Below are positions 35,144 through 43,130 of a stretch of DNA of 64,000 nt, one piece after another. The DNA lies in NCBI RefSeq assembly GCF_004403945.1, contig NZ_SOHM01000007.1:350799-414798 (forward strand). The letters are read 5' to 3'. The stretch is from Cryobacterium lactosi. GTDB lineage: Bacteria; Actinomycetota; Actinomycetes; Actinomycetales; Microbacteriaceae. The position numbers were made by a program, and so were the translations under genes. The first letter of the stretch is position 1, and each line of letters starts with the position of its first letter. The notes below the pieces were generated by a model. It saw only the letters and a list, made by a program, of their open reading frames with translations. It ran no database searches and was not told the origin of the DNA.

Positions 35144-35647
35144 CTATTTGCGGGTGAAGGTTATCGCGGGCTCGAGGTAGGGAGTCCAGGCGGTTCGCTC
35201 GAGTTCGTTGATCTTGCGGGGGCGTTCCGTGGCCGCATCCACCAGGACGATGGTGGTGGTGGCGCGCGCGTACAACCGGGCGCTCTCCTGACCGGCGGGA
35301 CCGTAGACCACGTAACACACGTCGAGGCTGGCTCCGCCGAGCTTGCCGATCCACAACTGGATGTCGATCGGCGCACGCAGATACGGGATCGGAGCGAGGT
35401 ATTCGATCTCGAGCCGGGCGATCAGGGTCAGCGTCGCCGCCCCCGGTCGCCCATCCAGCACCGCGGTCCCCCGGGAGGCAGTGTCGTGCGGGGCGGTTCC
35501 GGAGCCGGCCGCGCCTCCCGCCTCGTCGTTCGACCAGAACGCCTGGATGCGCGCCTCCTCGAGGAGGCGCAGCATCTCGGCGTTGTTGACGTGGGCGTAC
35601 GCGTCGAGATCCGACCAGCGCAGCCGGATGGGGACGTGTAGCCGCAT
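35144..35647 (-). CDS. Acyl-CoA thioesterase, 4-hydroxybenzoyl-CoA thioesterase (hotdog) family
   Basis: A 167-residue single hotdog-domain protein. The 4HBT active-site signature is in RWSDLDAYAHVNNAEMLRLLEEAR, where the Asp of DLDAYAHVNN is catalytic in the family. It continues with EIEYLAPIPYLRAPIDI and ends with a helical tail. The acyl substrate is unknown. The start is 6 nt after the EttA stop, so it is probably translated from the ettA transcript. It contains an unusual low-complexity loop (GGAAGSGTAPHDTASRGTA) between the first helix and the second strand. Confidence 0.88.
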   Translation of the reverse strand: MRLHVPIRLRWSDLDAYAHVNNAEMLRLLEEARIQAFWSNDEAGGAAGSGTAPHDTASRGTAVLDGRPGAATLTLIARLEIEYLAPIPYLRAPIDIQLWIGKLGGASLDVCYVVYGPAGQESARLYARATTTIVLVDAATERPRKINELERTAWTPYLEPAITFTRK

Positions 35648-35653
35648 GGCGAC

Positions 35654-37336
35654 CTAGTCCCTGGTGAGCTTGCGGTACGCGGACCGGTGCGGCTTGGCCG
35701 CATCCGGGCCGAGTCGCTCGATCTTGTTCTGCTCGTAGGACTCGAAGTTGCCCTCGAACCAGTACCAGTTGCCCGGAGCCTCGGCCGTGCCCTCATAGGA
35801 GAGGATGTGCGTGGCGATACGGTCCAGGAACCACCGGTCGTGGGTGATGACCACGGCGCAGCCGGGGAACTCGAGCAACGCATTCTCCAGCGAGCCGAGG
35901 GTCTCGACGTCCAGGTCGTTTGTCGGTTCGTCGAGCAGCAACAGGTTGCCGCCCTGCTTGAGGGTCAGCGCGAGGTTCAGGCGGTTGCGCTCACCACCGG
36001 AGAGCACACCGGCCTTCTTCTGCTGGTCGGGCCCCTTGAAGCCGAATGTGGAGACGTAGGCGCGGGACGGCACCTCGGTCTTGCCGACCTGGATGTAGTC
36101 CTGGCCGTCGGAGACGACCTCCCAAAGTGACTTGTTCGGGTCGATGCCCCCACGCGACTGGTCGACGTAGGAGATGTCGACGGTCTCGCCGATCTTCAAG
36201 TCACCGGCATCCAGCGGCTCGAGGCCCACGATGGTCTTGAACAGGGTGGTCTTACCCACACCGTTCGGGCCGATGACGCCGACGATGCCGTTCCGCGGCA
36301 GGGTGAAGGACAGATCTTCGACCAGGACACGGTCGCCGAAGCCCTTCTTGAGCTTCTTCGCGTCGATGACCTGGGCGCCCAGGCGCGGGCCCACGGGGAT
36401 CTGGATGTCTTCGAAGTCGAGCTTGCGTCCGCGCTCGGCCTCGTTGACCATCTCCTCGTACCGGGCCAGGCGCGCCTTCGACTTGGCCTGACGCCCCTTG
36501 GCGTTGGAGCGAACCCAGTCGAGTTCCTCGGCGAGGCGCTTGGAGAGCTTGGCGTCCTTCTTGCCCTGCACCTGCAGGCGCTCCTGCTTCTTCTCCAGGT
36601 AAGTGGAGTAGTTGCCCTCGTAGGGGTACAGGTGGCCGCGGTCGATTTCCGCGATCCACTCGGCCACGTGGTCGAGGAAGTACCGGTCGTGGGTGACGGC
36701 GAGCACGGCGCCGGGGTACTTGGCGAGGTGCTGCTCGAGCCAGAGCACGCTTTCGGCGTCGAGGTGGTTGGTCGGTTCGTCCAGGAGCAGCAGGTCGGGC
36801 TTCTGGAGCAGCAGCTTGCACAGGGCGACGCGGCGCTTCTCACCACCGGAGAGGTCGACGACGGAGTAGTCGCCCGGCGGCGTGCGCAGCGCGTCCATCG
36901 CCTGTTCCAGCTGGGAGTCGAGGTCCCAGGCGTCTGCCGCGTCGATCTCTTCCTGCAGGGTGCCCATTTCTTCGAGCAGGGTGTCGAAGTCGGCGTCGGG
37001 TTCGGCCAGCGCGGCGCTGATCTCGTTGAACCTGTCGACCTTGGCCTTGATCGGGCCAACACCTTCCTGCACGTTCTCCAGCACGGTCTTGGTCTCGTCC
37101 AGCTCCGGCTCCTGCATCAGGATGCCGACGGAGTAGCCGGGCGACAGCCGGGCCTCACCATTGCTGGGGGTGTCGAGGCCGGCCATGATCTTGAGGATCG
37201 TGGACTTACCGGCACCGTTGGGGCCCACCACGCCGATCTTGGCTCCGGGGAAGAACGACATCGTGACGTCGTCGAGGATGAGCTTGTCTCCAATGGCTTT
37301 GCGCGCACGCACCATCGAGTAAATGAATTCAGCCAT
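35654..37336 (-). CDS. ettA: Energy-dependent translational throttle protein EttA (ABC-F)
   Basis: ABC-F ATPase that binds the ribosomal E site and regulates entry into elongation according to ATP level. The 560 residues hold two ABC domains: Walker A GPNGAGKST (38-46) and GPNGVGKTT, with LSGGEKRR and LSGGERNR signatures. Between them is the P-site tRNA-interaction linker (YLEKKQERLQVQGKKDAKLS). There is no membrane domain. The start is MAEFIYSM; upstream codons lie in the lipoprotein coding sequence. TAGACT (37347-37352) may be its own -10 box. The gene lies between a lipoprotein and a thioesterase gene; in mycobacteria ettA is adjacent to an SSB-like gene, which is also close by here. Confidence 0.96.
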   Translation of the reverse strand: MAEFIYSMVRARKAIGDKLILDDVTMSFFPGAKIGVVGPNGAGKSTILKIMAGLDTPSNGEARLSPGYSVGILMQEPELDETKTVLENVQEGVGPIKAKVDRFNEISAALAEPDADFDTLLEEMGTLQEEIDAADAWDLDSQLEQAMDALRTPPGDYSVVDLSGGEKRRVALCKLLLQKPDLLLLDEPTNHLDAESVLWLEQHLAKYPGAVLAVTHDRYFLDHVAEWIAEIDRGHLYPYEGNYSTYLEKKQERLQVQGKKDAKLSKRLAEELDWVRSNAKGRQAKSKARLARYEEMVNEAERGRKLDFEDIQIPVGPRLGAQVIDAKKLKKGFGDRVLVEDLSFTLPRNGIVGVIGPNGVGKTTLFKTIVGLEPLDAGDLKIGETVDISYVDQSRGGIDPNKSLWEVVSDGQDYIQVGKTEVPSRAYVSTFGFKGPDQQKKAGVLSGGERNRLNLALTLKQGGNLLLLDEPTNDLDVETLGSLENALLEFPGCAVVITHDRWFLDRIATHILSYEGTAEAPGNWYWFEGNFESYEQNKIERLGPDAAKPHRSAYRKLTRD

Positions 37337-37341
37337 AGTGT

Positions 37342-37848
37342 TTACCAGTCTATTTGGCGCGTGGCTCCGACGAGACACGTTCCGGTTGCGAGCGGGGCGG
37401 CGGCGATGCTGTGATAGCCGCCGGACGAGGGGCCGTTCTGGCCGATCAGGCACTCTCCGTTGACGCGGGCGGAGAATTGGATGGAGTCGGCCGGTTCATC
37501 CTTGGTGGTCGTGTCCGAGGTGACTTCCATGGTGGTCTTGTCGAAGCCGGCGGCGACGAGGGCGTCGATGTAGCTGCGGCCGGACGCGTTGGGGTCGGCG
37601 GCGAGTGCCGCGGTGATGACCGAATCGAAGTACGGCAGATTCTCGGCCGCCGTGCCCTCGGGCAGAAGCTCCGGCGCTGCAGCCTCCGTGGGGGTGGGCG
37701 TTGTCGTCGGTGACACGGTCGGTGTCGGTGTCGAGGCGTCACCCGTGGGGACCGAGCAGCCGGCCAGGCCCAGTCCGAGGACCAGACACGCTGCCCAGGT
37801 CGTCGCTCTGCGGCTGCGCCGAACGGATGCGTCCAAGTTCCGGGCCAC
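37342..37848 (-). CDS. Predicted lipoprotein of unknown function
   Basis: A 168-residue secreted lipoprotein. The signal peptide has Arg residues (RRSRRATTW) and the hydrophobic core CLVLGLGL, with lipobox LAGC at C31. A Thr/Pro linker follows (about 40-60), then a domain of about 100 residues with two cysteines (GECLIGQNG and TGTCLVGATR) that could form a disulfide; the phrase CLIGQNGPSSGGYHS is similar to other actinobacterial DUF6993-like lipoproteins, but I am not certain. The start is GTG at 37848 with GGGAGG 9 nt upstream. It is followed 5 nt later by ettA. Confidence 0.8.
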   Translation of the reverse strand: MARNLDASVRRSRRATTWAACLVLGLGLAGCSVPTGDASTPTPTVSPTTTPTPTEAAAPELLPEGTAAENLPYFDSVITAALAADPNASGRSYIDALVAAGFDKTTMEVTSDTTTKDEPADSIQFSARVNGECLIGQNGPSSGGYHSIAAAPLATGTCLVGATRQIDW

Positions 37849-37894
37849 GCGTAGTCCTCCCCCACCGCCGCACGCTGCGACCGAGAAGTCGAGT

Positions 37895-38392
37895 CTAGGC
37901 GGACTGTGTTTCCGTTTCCCTCTGCGTACCGTCTGGGCCGCCCTGCCCCGACTCTCCCGCACCCGCAGGCCCGGCCGGAATCCCGCCCGTGGCCCCGCCG
38001 TCCGAGTCCGGGTCCCGCTGCTCGGTGGCCGCCGGCACAATGCTGCGCACCAGGGACGTCGTTCCCCAGCTGAGGTTGTGGCCGACGGCGTCGGCTTCCA
38101 CCTCGACGGAGGTGCCGGACCGGTCCTCGTTCTCCCAGTCACGGATGCGCAGGCGCCCGGTCACCAGCACCGGCTCGCCCTTGTGCACCGACTGCACCAC
38201 GTTGTGGGCGAGCTGCCGAAAGCTCGAGACCGTGTACCAGTTGGTGTCGGCGTCCACCCAGGAGTTCTTCACCCTGTCGAAGCGGCGCTGGCGGCAGGCC
38301 AGCCGGAACGAGGTGATGGCCAGACCTGAACTTGTCACCAGATGGCGCGGGGTGGTGGCAACGATTCCGGTCAGGGCAATGGTGTCGGTCAC
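37895..38392 (-). CDS. ssb: Single-stranded DNA-binding protein paralogue
   Basis: OB-fold protein of 165 residues that binds ssDNA. The fold is recognised from LTGIVATTPRH, ITSFRLACRQRRFD, the WYTVSSFRQLAHNVVQSVHKGEPVLVTGRL core and WENEDRSGTSVEVEADAVGHNL. The C-terminal tail is Gly/Pro/Asp-rich but does not end with the acidic DDDIPF-type tip that recruits repair proteins; it ends TQRETETQSA. This points to a secondary SSB (SsbB-like) rather than the main replication SSB, which usually lies beside rpsF/rpsR. The start is GTG with AGGAGG 5 nt upstream. It is divergent from the aldo/keto reductase gene. Confidence 0.9.
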   Translation of the reverse strand: MTDTIALTGIVATTPRHLVTSSGLAITSFRLACRQRRFDRVKNSWVDADTNWYTVSSFRQLAHNVVQSVHKGEPVLVTGRLRIRDWENEDRSGTSVEVEADAVGHNLSWGTTSLVRSIVPAATEQRDPDSDGGATGGIPAGPAGAGESGQGGPDGTQRETETQSA

Positions 38393-38574
38393 GGGAACCT
38401 CCTGGGCGGCACGAGGCAGATGGCGGTGGACGCGACCCGGGAACACTCCTCGTGCCGGGTTCGTGTTCCCGGGCCGCTGCAGCCACCCTCCGCCTGTCGG
38501 CGCCGCTCCTCGGCCACGGCAGCCCAGGTGTGGACAACCTGCTCCCACAGCAGCGTGGGGAGGAGGCGCGGACC

Positions 38575-38580
38575 TAGAGT
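38575..38580 (+). promoter_or_regulatory. -10 box of the aldo/keto reductase gene (leaderless)
   Basis: TAGAGT followed by GAGTTC (6 nt) and the ATG at 38587. The rest of the 194-nt gap back to the ssb start shows no other clear signal apart from the ssb ribosome-binding site. Confidence 0.5.
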
Positions 38581-38586
38581 GAGTTC

Positions 38587-39594
38587 ATGACCTTCACTGC
38601 TGCAGAGAACCGCTATTCCGAGATGTCGTACCGCCGCACCGGGCGCAGCGGCCTGAAACTCCCCGCACTGTCGCTGGGGCTGTGGCACAATTTCGGCCAC
38701 GAGCGGTCGATCGACACCCAGCGCGGCATCCTGCGCCGAGCCTTCGACCTGGGCGTCACGCACTTCGACCTGGCCAACAACTACGGCCCGCCTCCCGGCT
38801 CCGCGGAAACCAACTTCGGCCGCATCTTCGCCGAAGACTTCCGCCCGTACCGCGATGAGATGATCATCTCCAGCAAGGCCGGCTACGACATGTGGGCGGG
38901 CCCCTACGGTGACTTCGGCTCGCGCAAGTACCTGTTGTCGTCGCTTGACGCGAGCCTGGGTCGCCTGGGCCTGGACTACGTCGACATCTTCTACTCCCAC
39001 CGCCCCGACCCCGAAACGCCCATCGAAGAGACCATGGGCGCCCTGGCCACCGCGGTCCAGTCGGGTAAGGCGCTATATGCCGGCATCTCCAACTACAGTC
39101 CGGAGCAGACCGTCGCCGCCTACGCGGCCCTGGCCGAGCACAAGATCCCCCTGCTCATCCACCAGCCGCGGTACTCCATGTTCGACCGTCACATCGAAGA
39201 CGGCCTGTTCCCCGTGCTCGACGACCTCGGCATGGGCAGCATCGTCTTCTCCCCTCTCGCACAGGGCCTGCTGACCGACCGCTACCTGAGCGGCTCCGTG
39301 CCCTCGGACTCCCGCGTTGCCACCAGCCGGTTCCTGAACGAGAGCTCGCTCAACGCCACCTACCTCGAGCGCGCCCGGGCCCTGAACGCCATCGCCGCCG
39401 ACCGCGGCCAGACCTTGGCGCAGCTCGCCGTCACCTGGATCCTGCGCCAGCCGCAGGTCACCAGCGTGCTCGTGGGCGCCAGCAGCATCGGCCAGCTCGA
39501 GCAGACCGTGGCCGCACTCGACGCACCCGCGCTGGACGCCGGGGAGATCGCCGCCATCGAGCCGCACGCCGTGCACGGCACCGGCATGAACTAG
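38587..39594 (+). CDS. Aldo/keto reductase (YghZ / L-glyceraldehyde-3-phosphate reductase-like)
   Basis: NADPH-dependent carbonyl reductase with a TIM-barrel fold, 335 residues. Catalytic positions are the Asp and Tyr of FDLANNYGPPPGSAE, the Lys in IISSKAGYDMW and the His in FYSHRPDP. NADPH-binding residues are in VSVLVGASS-like TSVLVGASSIGQLEQ near the C-terminus. The long loop GPPPGSAETNFGRIF is typical of the YghZ/potassium-channel beta-subunit-like AKR14 group, which reduces methylglyoxal and L-glyceraldehyde 3-phosphate. It is monocistronic with a leaderless-type promoter. Confidence 0.93.
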   Translation: MTFTAAENRYSEMSYRRTGRSGLKLPALSLGLWHNFGHERSIDTQRGILRRAFDLGVTHFDLANNYGPPPGSAETNFGRIFAEDFRPYRDEMIISSKAGYDMWAGPYGDFGSRKYLLSSLDASLGRLGLDYVDIFYSHRPDPETPIEETMGALATAVQSGKALYAGISNYSPEQTVAAYAALAEHKIPLLIHQPRYSMFDRHIEDGLFPVLDDLGMGSIVFSPLAQGLLTDRYLSGSVPSDSRVATSRFLNESSLNATYLERARALNAIAADRGQTLAQLAVTWILRQPQVTSVLVGASSIGQLEQTVAALDAPALDAGEIAAIEPHAVHGTGMN

Positions 39595-39694
39595 TCGGGC
39601 GCGCGCATCCCGATGGGGGCTGGCGTGGATGTCGGTGGCCGGTTCTAGCCTGAGGCCAACGGCAACCGCGCCCGCCCTTCGTCTGGAGCACACC

Positions 39695-39976
39695 ATGACC
39701 ACTCTCACCATGGCGGTACGACCCACGACCATCGCCGACGGCGTCCAGCCCGCACGGGCAGGCGGCTCCGCGCGGGTCAACGGTCCGAGCCTGATCGTCG
39801 TGCGCGACGGACTGTGGCGGGTGGTCGACCGGTCCGGGGCCGTCCTGGGGCACATCGAACGCGAGACACATCCCGACGGCGAGCGGTACCTGGCCCGGCG
39901 TCTGGTCATGTCCACCCGCCGCATCGAACTCGGTGCCTTCTGGCGCATCGATGACGCGGCCGACTGCTTCCGCTGA
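39695..39976 (+). CDS. Small conserved protein of unknown function
   Basis: A 93-residue soluble protein. The C-terminal half has a beta-hairpin-like pattern (LIVVRDGLWRVVDRSGAVLGHIER, then GERYLARRLVMSTRRIELGAFWRIDDAADCFR), similar to small actinobacterial proteins that follow stress or transport genes. I do not recognise a named family. GGAG lies 8 nt before the ATG, which fixes this start over an earlier in-frame ATG at 39629. It ends 31 nt before the EI24 gene. Confidence 0.7.
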   Translation: MTTLTMAVRPTTIADGVQPARAGGSARVNGPSLIVVRDGLWRVVDRSGAVLGHIERETHPDGERYLARRLVMSTRRIELGAFWRIDDAADCFR

Positions 39977-39995
39977 AGCCGGGCGCTCGCGCCGC

Positions 39996-40001
39996 TACGC
40001 T
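39996..40001 (+). promoter_or_regulatory. -10 box of the EI24 gene (leaderless)
   Basis: TACGCT followed by GAAACG (6 nt) and the ATG at 40008. Confidence 0.45.
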
Positions 40002-40007
40002 GAAACG

Positions 40008-40832
40008 ATGTTGCCCCAGCCGACACCCGCCCAGCCAGCCCGGTCCCAGCCAGCCCGGTCCCGGCCTGGGCTCGTTCCCGATCTACTCTCCGGTGTGGGC
40101 TACCTGGGTCGCGGGTTCGGTATGTGGATCACCTCGCCGAAGCTGATGCTGCTCGGCGCCCTGCCTGCGGTCGCCGTCGGCGCCGTGTACCTCGTCGGGA
40201 TCGTGCTTCTGCTCGTGAACCTCAACGCCCTGGTCACCTGGGCGACACCCTTCGCCAACGACTGGGCCGAGCCAGTGATGCTCACGACCCGGGTAGCAGC
40301 CGCCCTGGTCTTCGTGCTGGTCGCCGCATTGGTCGTCGTCTACACGTTCACCGCGGTCACCCTGGTGGTAGGCGACCCGTTCTACGAGCGGATTTGGCGT
40401 GCCGTCGAAACCGACCTCGGCAACCCGCCCAACGCTCCGGAGCGGGGATTCTGGCGGTCGCTCGGCCGCGCCATCGGCGACGGCCTCCGACTCCTGCTGC
40501 CGGCCGTCGGCGTCGGCTTGCTGCTGCTGGCCAGCGGCTTCATCCCGCTCGTGGGGCCCATCCTGGTCGCCGTGCTCGGTGCCGTTTTCGGCGGCTGGCT
40601 GCTGGTGGTCGAGCTCACCGGATTCGCTTTCGACGCCCGCGGTTTCAGCCTGAGCGAGCGACGTCGTGCCCTTCGGACCCGCCGCGGCGTTGCCATCGGC
40701 TTCGGCGCGGCGGCCTACCTGCTTTTCCTCGTGCCGTTCGCGGCCGTCGTCGCCATGCCGTCGGCCGTGGCCGGCGCCGCGATGCTCAGCCGGGACACCA
40801 TCGACACTCTCGCCGCACCTCCAACGCCATGA
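40008..40832 (+). CDS. EI24 / CysZ-like membrane protein
   Basis: A 274-residue multi-pass protein with about four to six membrane segments (ALPAVAVGAVYLVGIVLLLVN; VAAALVFVLVAALVVVYTF; LLLPAVGVGLLLLASGFI; ILVAVLGAVFGGWLLVV; VAIGFGAAAYLLFLVPF). EI24-domain features are GDPFYERIWRAVE after the second helix pair and LTGFAFDARGFSLSERRRALR. In E. coli CysZ imports sulfate; in actinobacteria the substrate is untested. It is suggestive, but unproven, that it lies beside a sulfatase operon. The gene is convergent with the FGE gene, with a 29-nt gap and no clear terminator. Confidence 0.88.
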   Translation: MLPQPTPAQPARSQPARSRPGLVPDLLSGVGYLGRGFGMWITSPKLMLLGALPAVAVGAVYLVGIVLLLVNLNALVTWATPFANDWAEPVMLTTRVAAALVFVLVAALVVVYTFTAVTLVVGDPFYERIWRAVETDLGNPPNAPERGFWRSLGRAIGDGLRLLLPAVGVGLLLLASGFIPLVGPILVAVLGAVFGGWLLVVELTGFAFDARGFSLSERRRALRTRRGVAIGFGAAAYLLFLVPFAAVVAMPSAVAGAAMLSRDTIDTLAAPPTP

Positions 40833-40861
40833 CTCCGCACGGAACCTCCGGTCGCGGTCGC

Positions 40862-41971
40862 TCAGACGCCGGGTTGCAGCGAGTCGTCGTCCGCTCGCGT
40901 TTCGACCGTGCGAAAACCGCCGTTTCCCATCGACGAGTCGGGCGTGTTCGATGAGCGCGCCGAGTTGCGATATCTATTGCAATACGACATGTGACACAGA
41001 TACGAGCCGCCACGCATGACGCGAACCTGCCCCTGCACCGGCCCGCGCGGGTCAACGAACGCAGAGGCGCGGTAATAGCCGGGATGCCACCAGTCAGCAC
41101 ACCACTCCCACACGTTGCCGATCGTTTGCCAAAGCCCGTAGGCGTTGGGTGTGAAGGATCGCACCGGTGCGGTGGTGAGGAACCCGTCCTCGAGGGCGTT
41201 GTCGATCGGGAAGGTGCCCTGCCAGATGTTCATCATCCACGGTTCACCAGGTCGTGTCTGGGTAGTGGGTGCGGCAACCGTCAAATCGGCGTGCGGGTCG
41301 TCACCCCAAGGGAACCGCGCACCGTCGAGCCCACCGCGGGAGGCTGCCTCCCACTGGGCCTCCGTCGGCAGCGACCGCCCGGCCCAGGCACAGTACGCGG
41401 CGGCGTCGTTCCAGCTGACGTGCACGACCGGATGGTCGCCGAGGTCGTGGATGCCTGAATTCCGGCCGCCGGGATGGCGCCAATCCGCACCCTTCACACC
41501 GCGCCACCAGGGCGTGTCTGGTGGGGTGCCCAGGAGATCCTGCATTGGAGCCGCGACGGCGAGGTGGAAGACCGCCGAGAATCCCCACACCTCGGCCTCG
41601 GTCCGATAGCCGGTCGCGTCGGTGAATCCGGCGAAGTCGTCATTCGTCACGCTCGTGGCGTCGATTGAGAACCTCTCGAGTCTCACCTCGTGCACGGGCG
41701 TCTCCCCATCGCCGCGGTTCTCATCACCGTTGGCGTCGCCCATCCGAAACGATTGCGCCGGCACGGTCACCTGCTCGATCCGGTGGAGCGGCGTCGCCAT
41801 AGTGACCGGAATCGCAGTGTGGACCGGCCGGGGTGGCGGCGCAAGGAAAGCACCGCGGCCCATCGGCGCGCAACAGCTCGCGGCCGCGTGCCCCGCGGTG
41901 CGGGCTGCACCGAACTCGGCCGGGTCGCTCAATCCGCCCACCATGTCGTTCGGTTCATCGGTCGGGTTCAT
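40862..41971 (-). CDS. Formylglycine-generating enzyme (sulfatase-modifying factor)
   Basis: Copper-dependent oxidase that converts the active-site cysteine of type I sulfatases to formylglycine. The 369 residues include the complete FGE-sulfatase fold: MVTIPAQSF-like VPAQSFRMGD, then SWNDAAAYCAWAGRSLPTEAQWE, WQGTFPIDN, GNVWEWCADWW, and the two copper-binding cysteines C326 and C331 in GGSYLCHMSYCNRYRNSAR. An unusual N-terminal stretch, C33-C34-A-P-M-G-R39, resembles a sulfatase substrate motif. It is the last gene of the operon that starts with the sulfatase at 49680, so it very probably activates that enzyme. The start at ATG 41971 is 46 nt after the LacI stop; a GTG three codons upstream is possible. 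Confidence 0.93.
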   Translation of the reverse strand: MNPTDEPNDMVGGLSDPAEFGAARTAGHAAASCCAPMGRGAFLAPPPRPVHTAIPVTMATPLHRIEQVTVPAQSFRMGDANGDENRGDGETPVHEVRLERFSIDATSVTNDDFAGFTDATGYRTEAEVWGFSAVFHLAVAAPMQDLLGTPPDTPWWRGVKGADWRHPGGRNSGIHDLGDHPVVHVSWNDAAAYCAWAGRSLPTEAQWEAASRGGLDGARFPWGDDPHADLTVAAPTTQTRPGEPWMMNIWQGTFPIDNALEDGFLTTAPVRSFTPNAYGLWQTIGNVWEWCADWWHPGYYRASAFVDPRGPVQGQVRVMRGGSYLCHMSYCNRYRNSARSSNTPDSSMGNGGFRTVETRADDDSLQPGV

Positions 41972-42017
41972 ATGATTCACCCCACCACTCCCGCGCCCGA
42001 GAAAGCACCCAGGCTCC

Positions 42018-43100
42018 TCAGCCGGTTTCTGCGACACGAGATGGTCCGCGTGCGACCCGATCACGTATCTGGGTGGCGGAGGAGTCTCGCACAATGAGCG
42101 AATGTGGCACGACGATTTGCGAGGGAGGTCGATCTGCATCATCAATGCGTGCAATGAGAGCATCGACTGCGCTCTTGGCGATCAAGGCTTTGTTGGGAGA
42201 GATGGTCGTGAGCGACGGCCAGCAGTATCGGCCGTCTGGCGTGTCATCGAATCCGACGAGCGCGATGTCCTCGGGGACTCGCACCCCGAGAAGCCGAAAC
42301 TGCCGCAAGGCGCCGACCGCCAACAGATCATTCCCACACACGATCCCGTCCACGTCGAGCCCGTCGGCGATCATCTGGCGCGAACGAGCTTCGCCTTCTT
42401 GATGGGTGTAATGGTCGGTTTCAATGATGAAACGATCGTCAAGGTCAATACCTGCGTTCGCGAGACTCTGCCGATACCCTTGAAGACGGAGATCGCCGGT
42501 TCCGGCCGAACTGTGCGGTTGATAGCCCATGAAGGCGATCCGCCGACGACCGGTGCTGATCAAGTGGTCTGTCAGCTCTTGCGCCGCCGTGACGTTATCG
42601 ATTGCGACGTGATCAATCCGGCCCTCCCGCAGGTGTTCTCCGAGAATGACAATGGGAAATCCGCCCCGCAGTGCTTCGACCTCGTCCAGCTCCAGGGCGA
42701 GCGGGCTGAAAATCGTGCCTTGAACACTGCGCTCCGAGTATGCACGCACAGCGAGCCGTTCCCGGTTGATCCTTCCGCCAGTCACGTTGATCAACACGGT
42801 GTAGCGGAGGGATTCGGCATAAGAGATTATCGCGTGGGCGAGATGGGAGAAGTAGGGCGATTCGATATCGGGAATGGCCAACGCGAGTAGTCGAGACGGC
42901 GCTCCACGAAGCTCGCGACCTGCCGATGACGGCTGATATCCGAGTTGTTCGATGGCCGCTTCCACCCGCGCGCGCGTCGCCGCTCGAACATTGGGATGAT
43001 CGTGGAGCACATTCGATACCGTGGCCCACGAGACGCCGGCGATCTCGGCGACGTCCTTCACGGTCGGCCGCTTCCCCTGGGCTGACGCGCTCGCGTTCAT
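42018..43100 (-). CDS. LacI family transcriptional regulator of the sulfatase operon
   Basis: A 360-residue repressor. The N-terminal HTH and hinge are VKDVAEIAGVSWATVSNVLHDHPNVRAATRARVEAAI, followed by LGYQPSSAGRELRG; the periplasmic-binding-protein-like domain (residues 65-335) includes DHVAIDNVTAAQELTDHLI and DGIVCGNDLLAVGAL. The ligand is presumably a sugar released by the pathway. It is encoded inside the operon, between the GH2 and FGE genes, so it is likely autoregulated. A partial operator (TGCAACTTTAC) lies directly upstream. Confidence 0.93.
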   Translation of the reverse strand: MNASASAQGKRPTVKDVAEIAGVSWATVSNVLHDHPNVRAATRARVEAAIEQLGYQPSSAGRELRGAPSRLLALAIPDIESPYFSHLAHAIISYAESLRYTVLINVTGGRINRERLAVRAYSERSVQGTIFSPLALELDEVEALRGGFPIVILGEHLREGRIDHVAIDNVTAAQELTDHLISTGRRRIAFMGYQPHSSAGTGDLRLQGYRQSLANAGIDLDDRFIIETDHYTHQEGEARSRQMIADGLDVDGIVCGNDLLAVGALRQFRLLGVRVPEDIALVGFDDTPDGRYCWPSLTTISPNKALIAKSAVDALIARIDDADRPPSQIVVPHSLIVRDSSATQIRDRVARGPSRVAETG

Positions 43101-43103
43101 AGG

Positions 43104-43114
43104 TGCAACTTTAC
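43104..43114 (-). promoter_or_regulatory. Possible partial LacI operator before lacI
   Basis: Minus-strand GTAAAGTTGCA differs by one base from the core GTAACGTTGCA of the palindrome at 49750-49765. It lies 3 nt upstream of the lacI start. Weak evidence. Confidence 0.3.
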
Positions 43115-43130
43115 CCGGTTGTTCCCGCGC

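Noticed and set aside
41978..42163. Longer FGE reading frame that begins inside the LacI coding region
   Set aside because: It would overlap lacI by about 150 nt; the residues upstream of MNPTDE are not FGE-like, and ATG 41971 fits the operon spacing.
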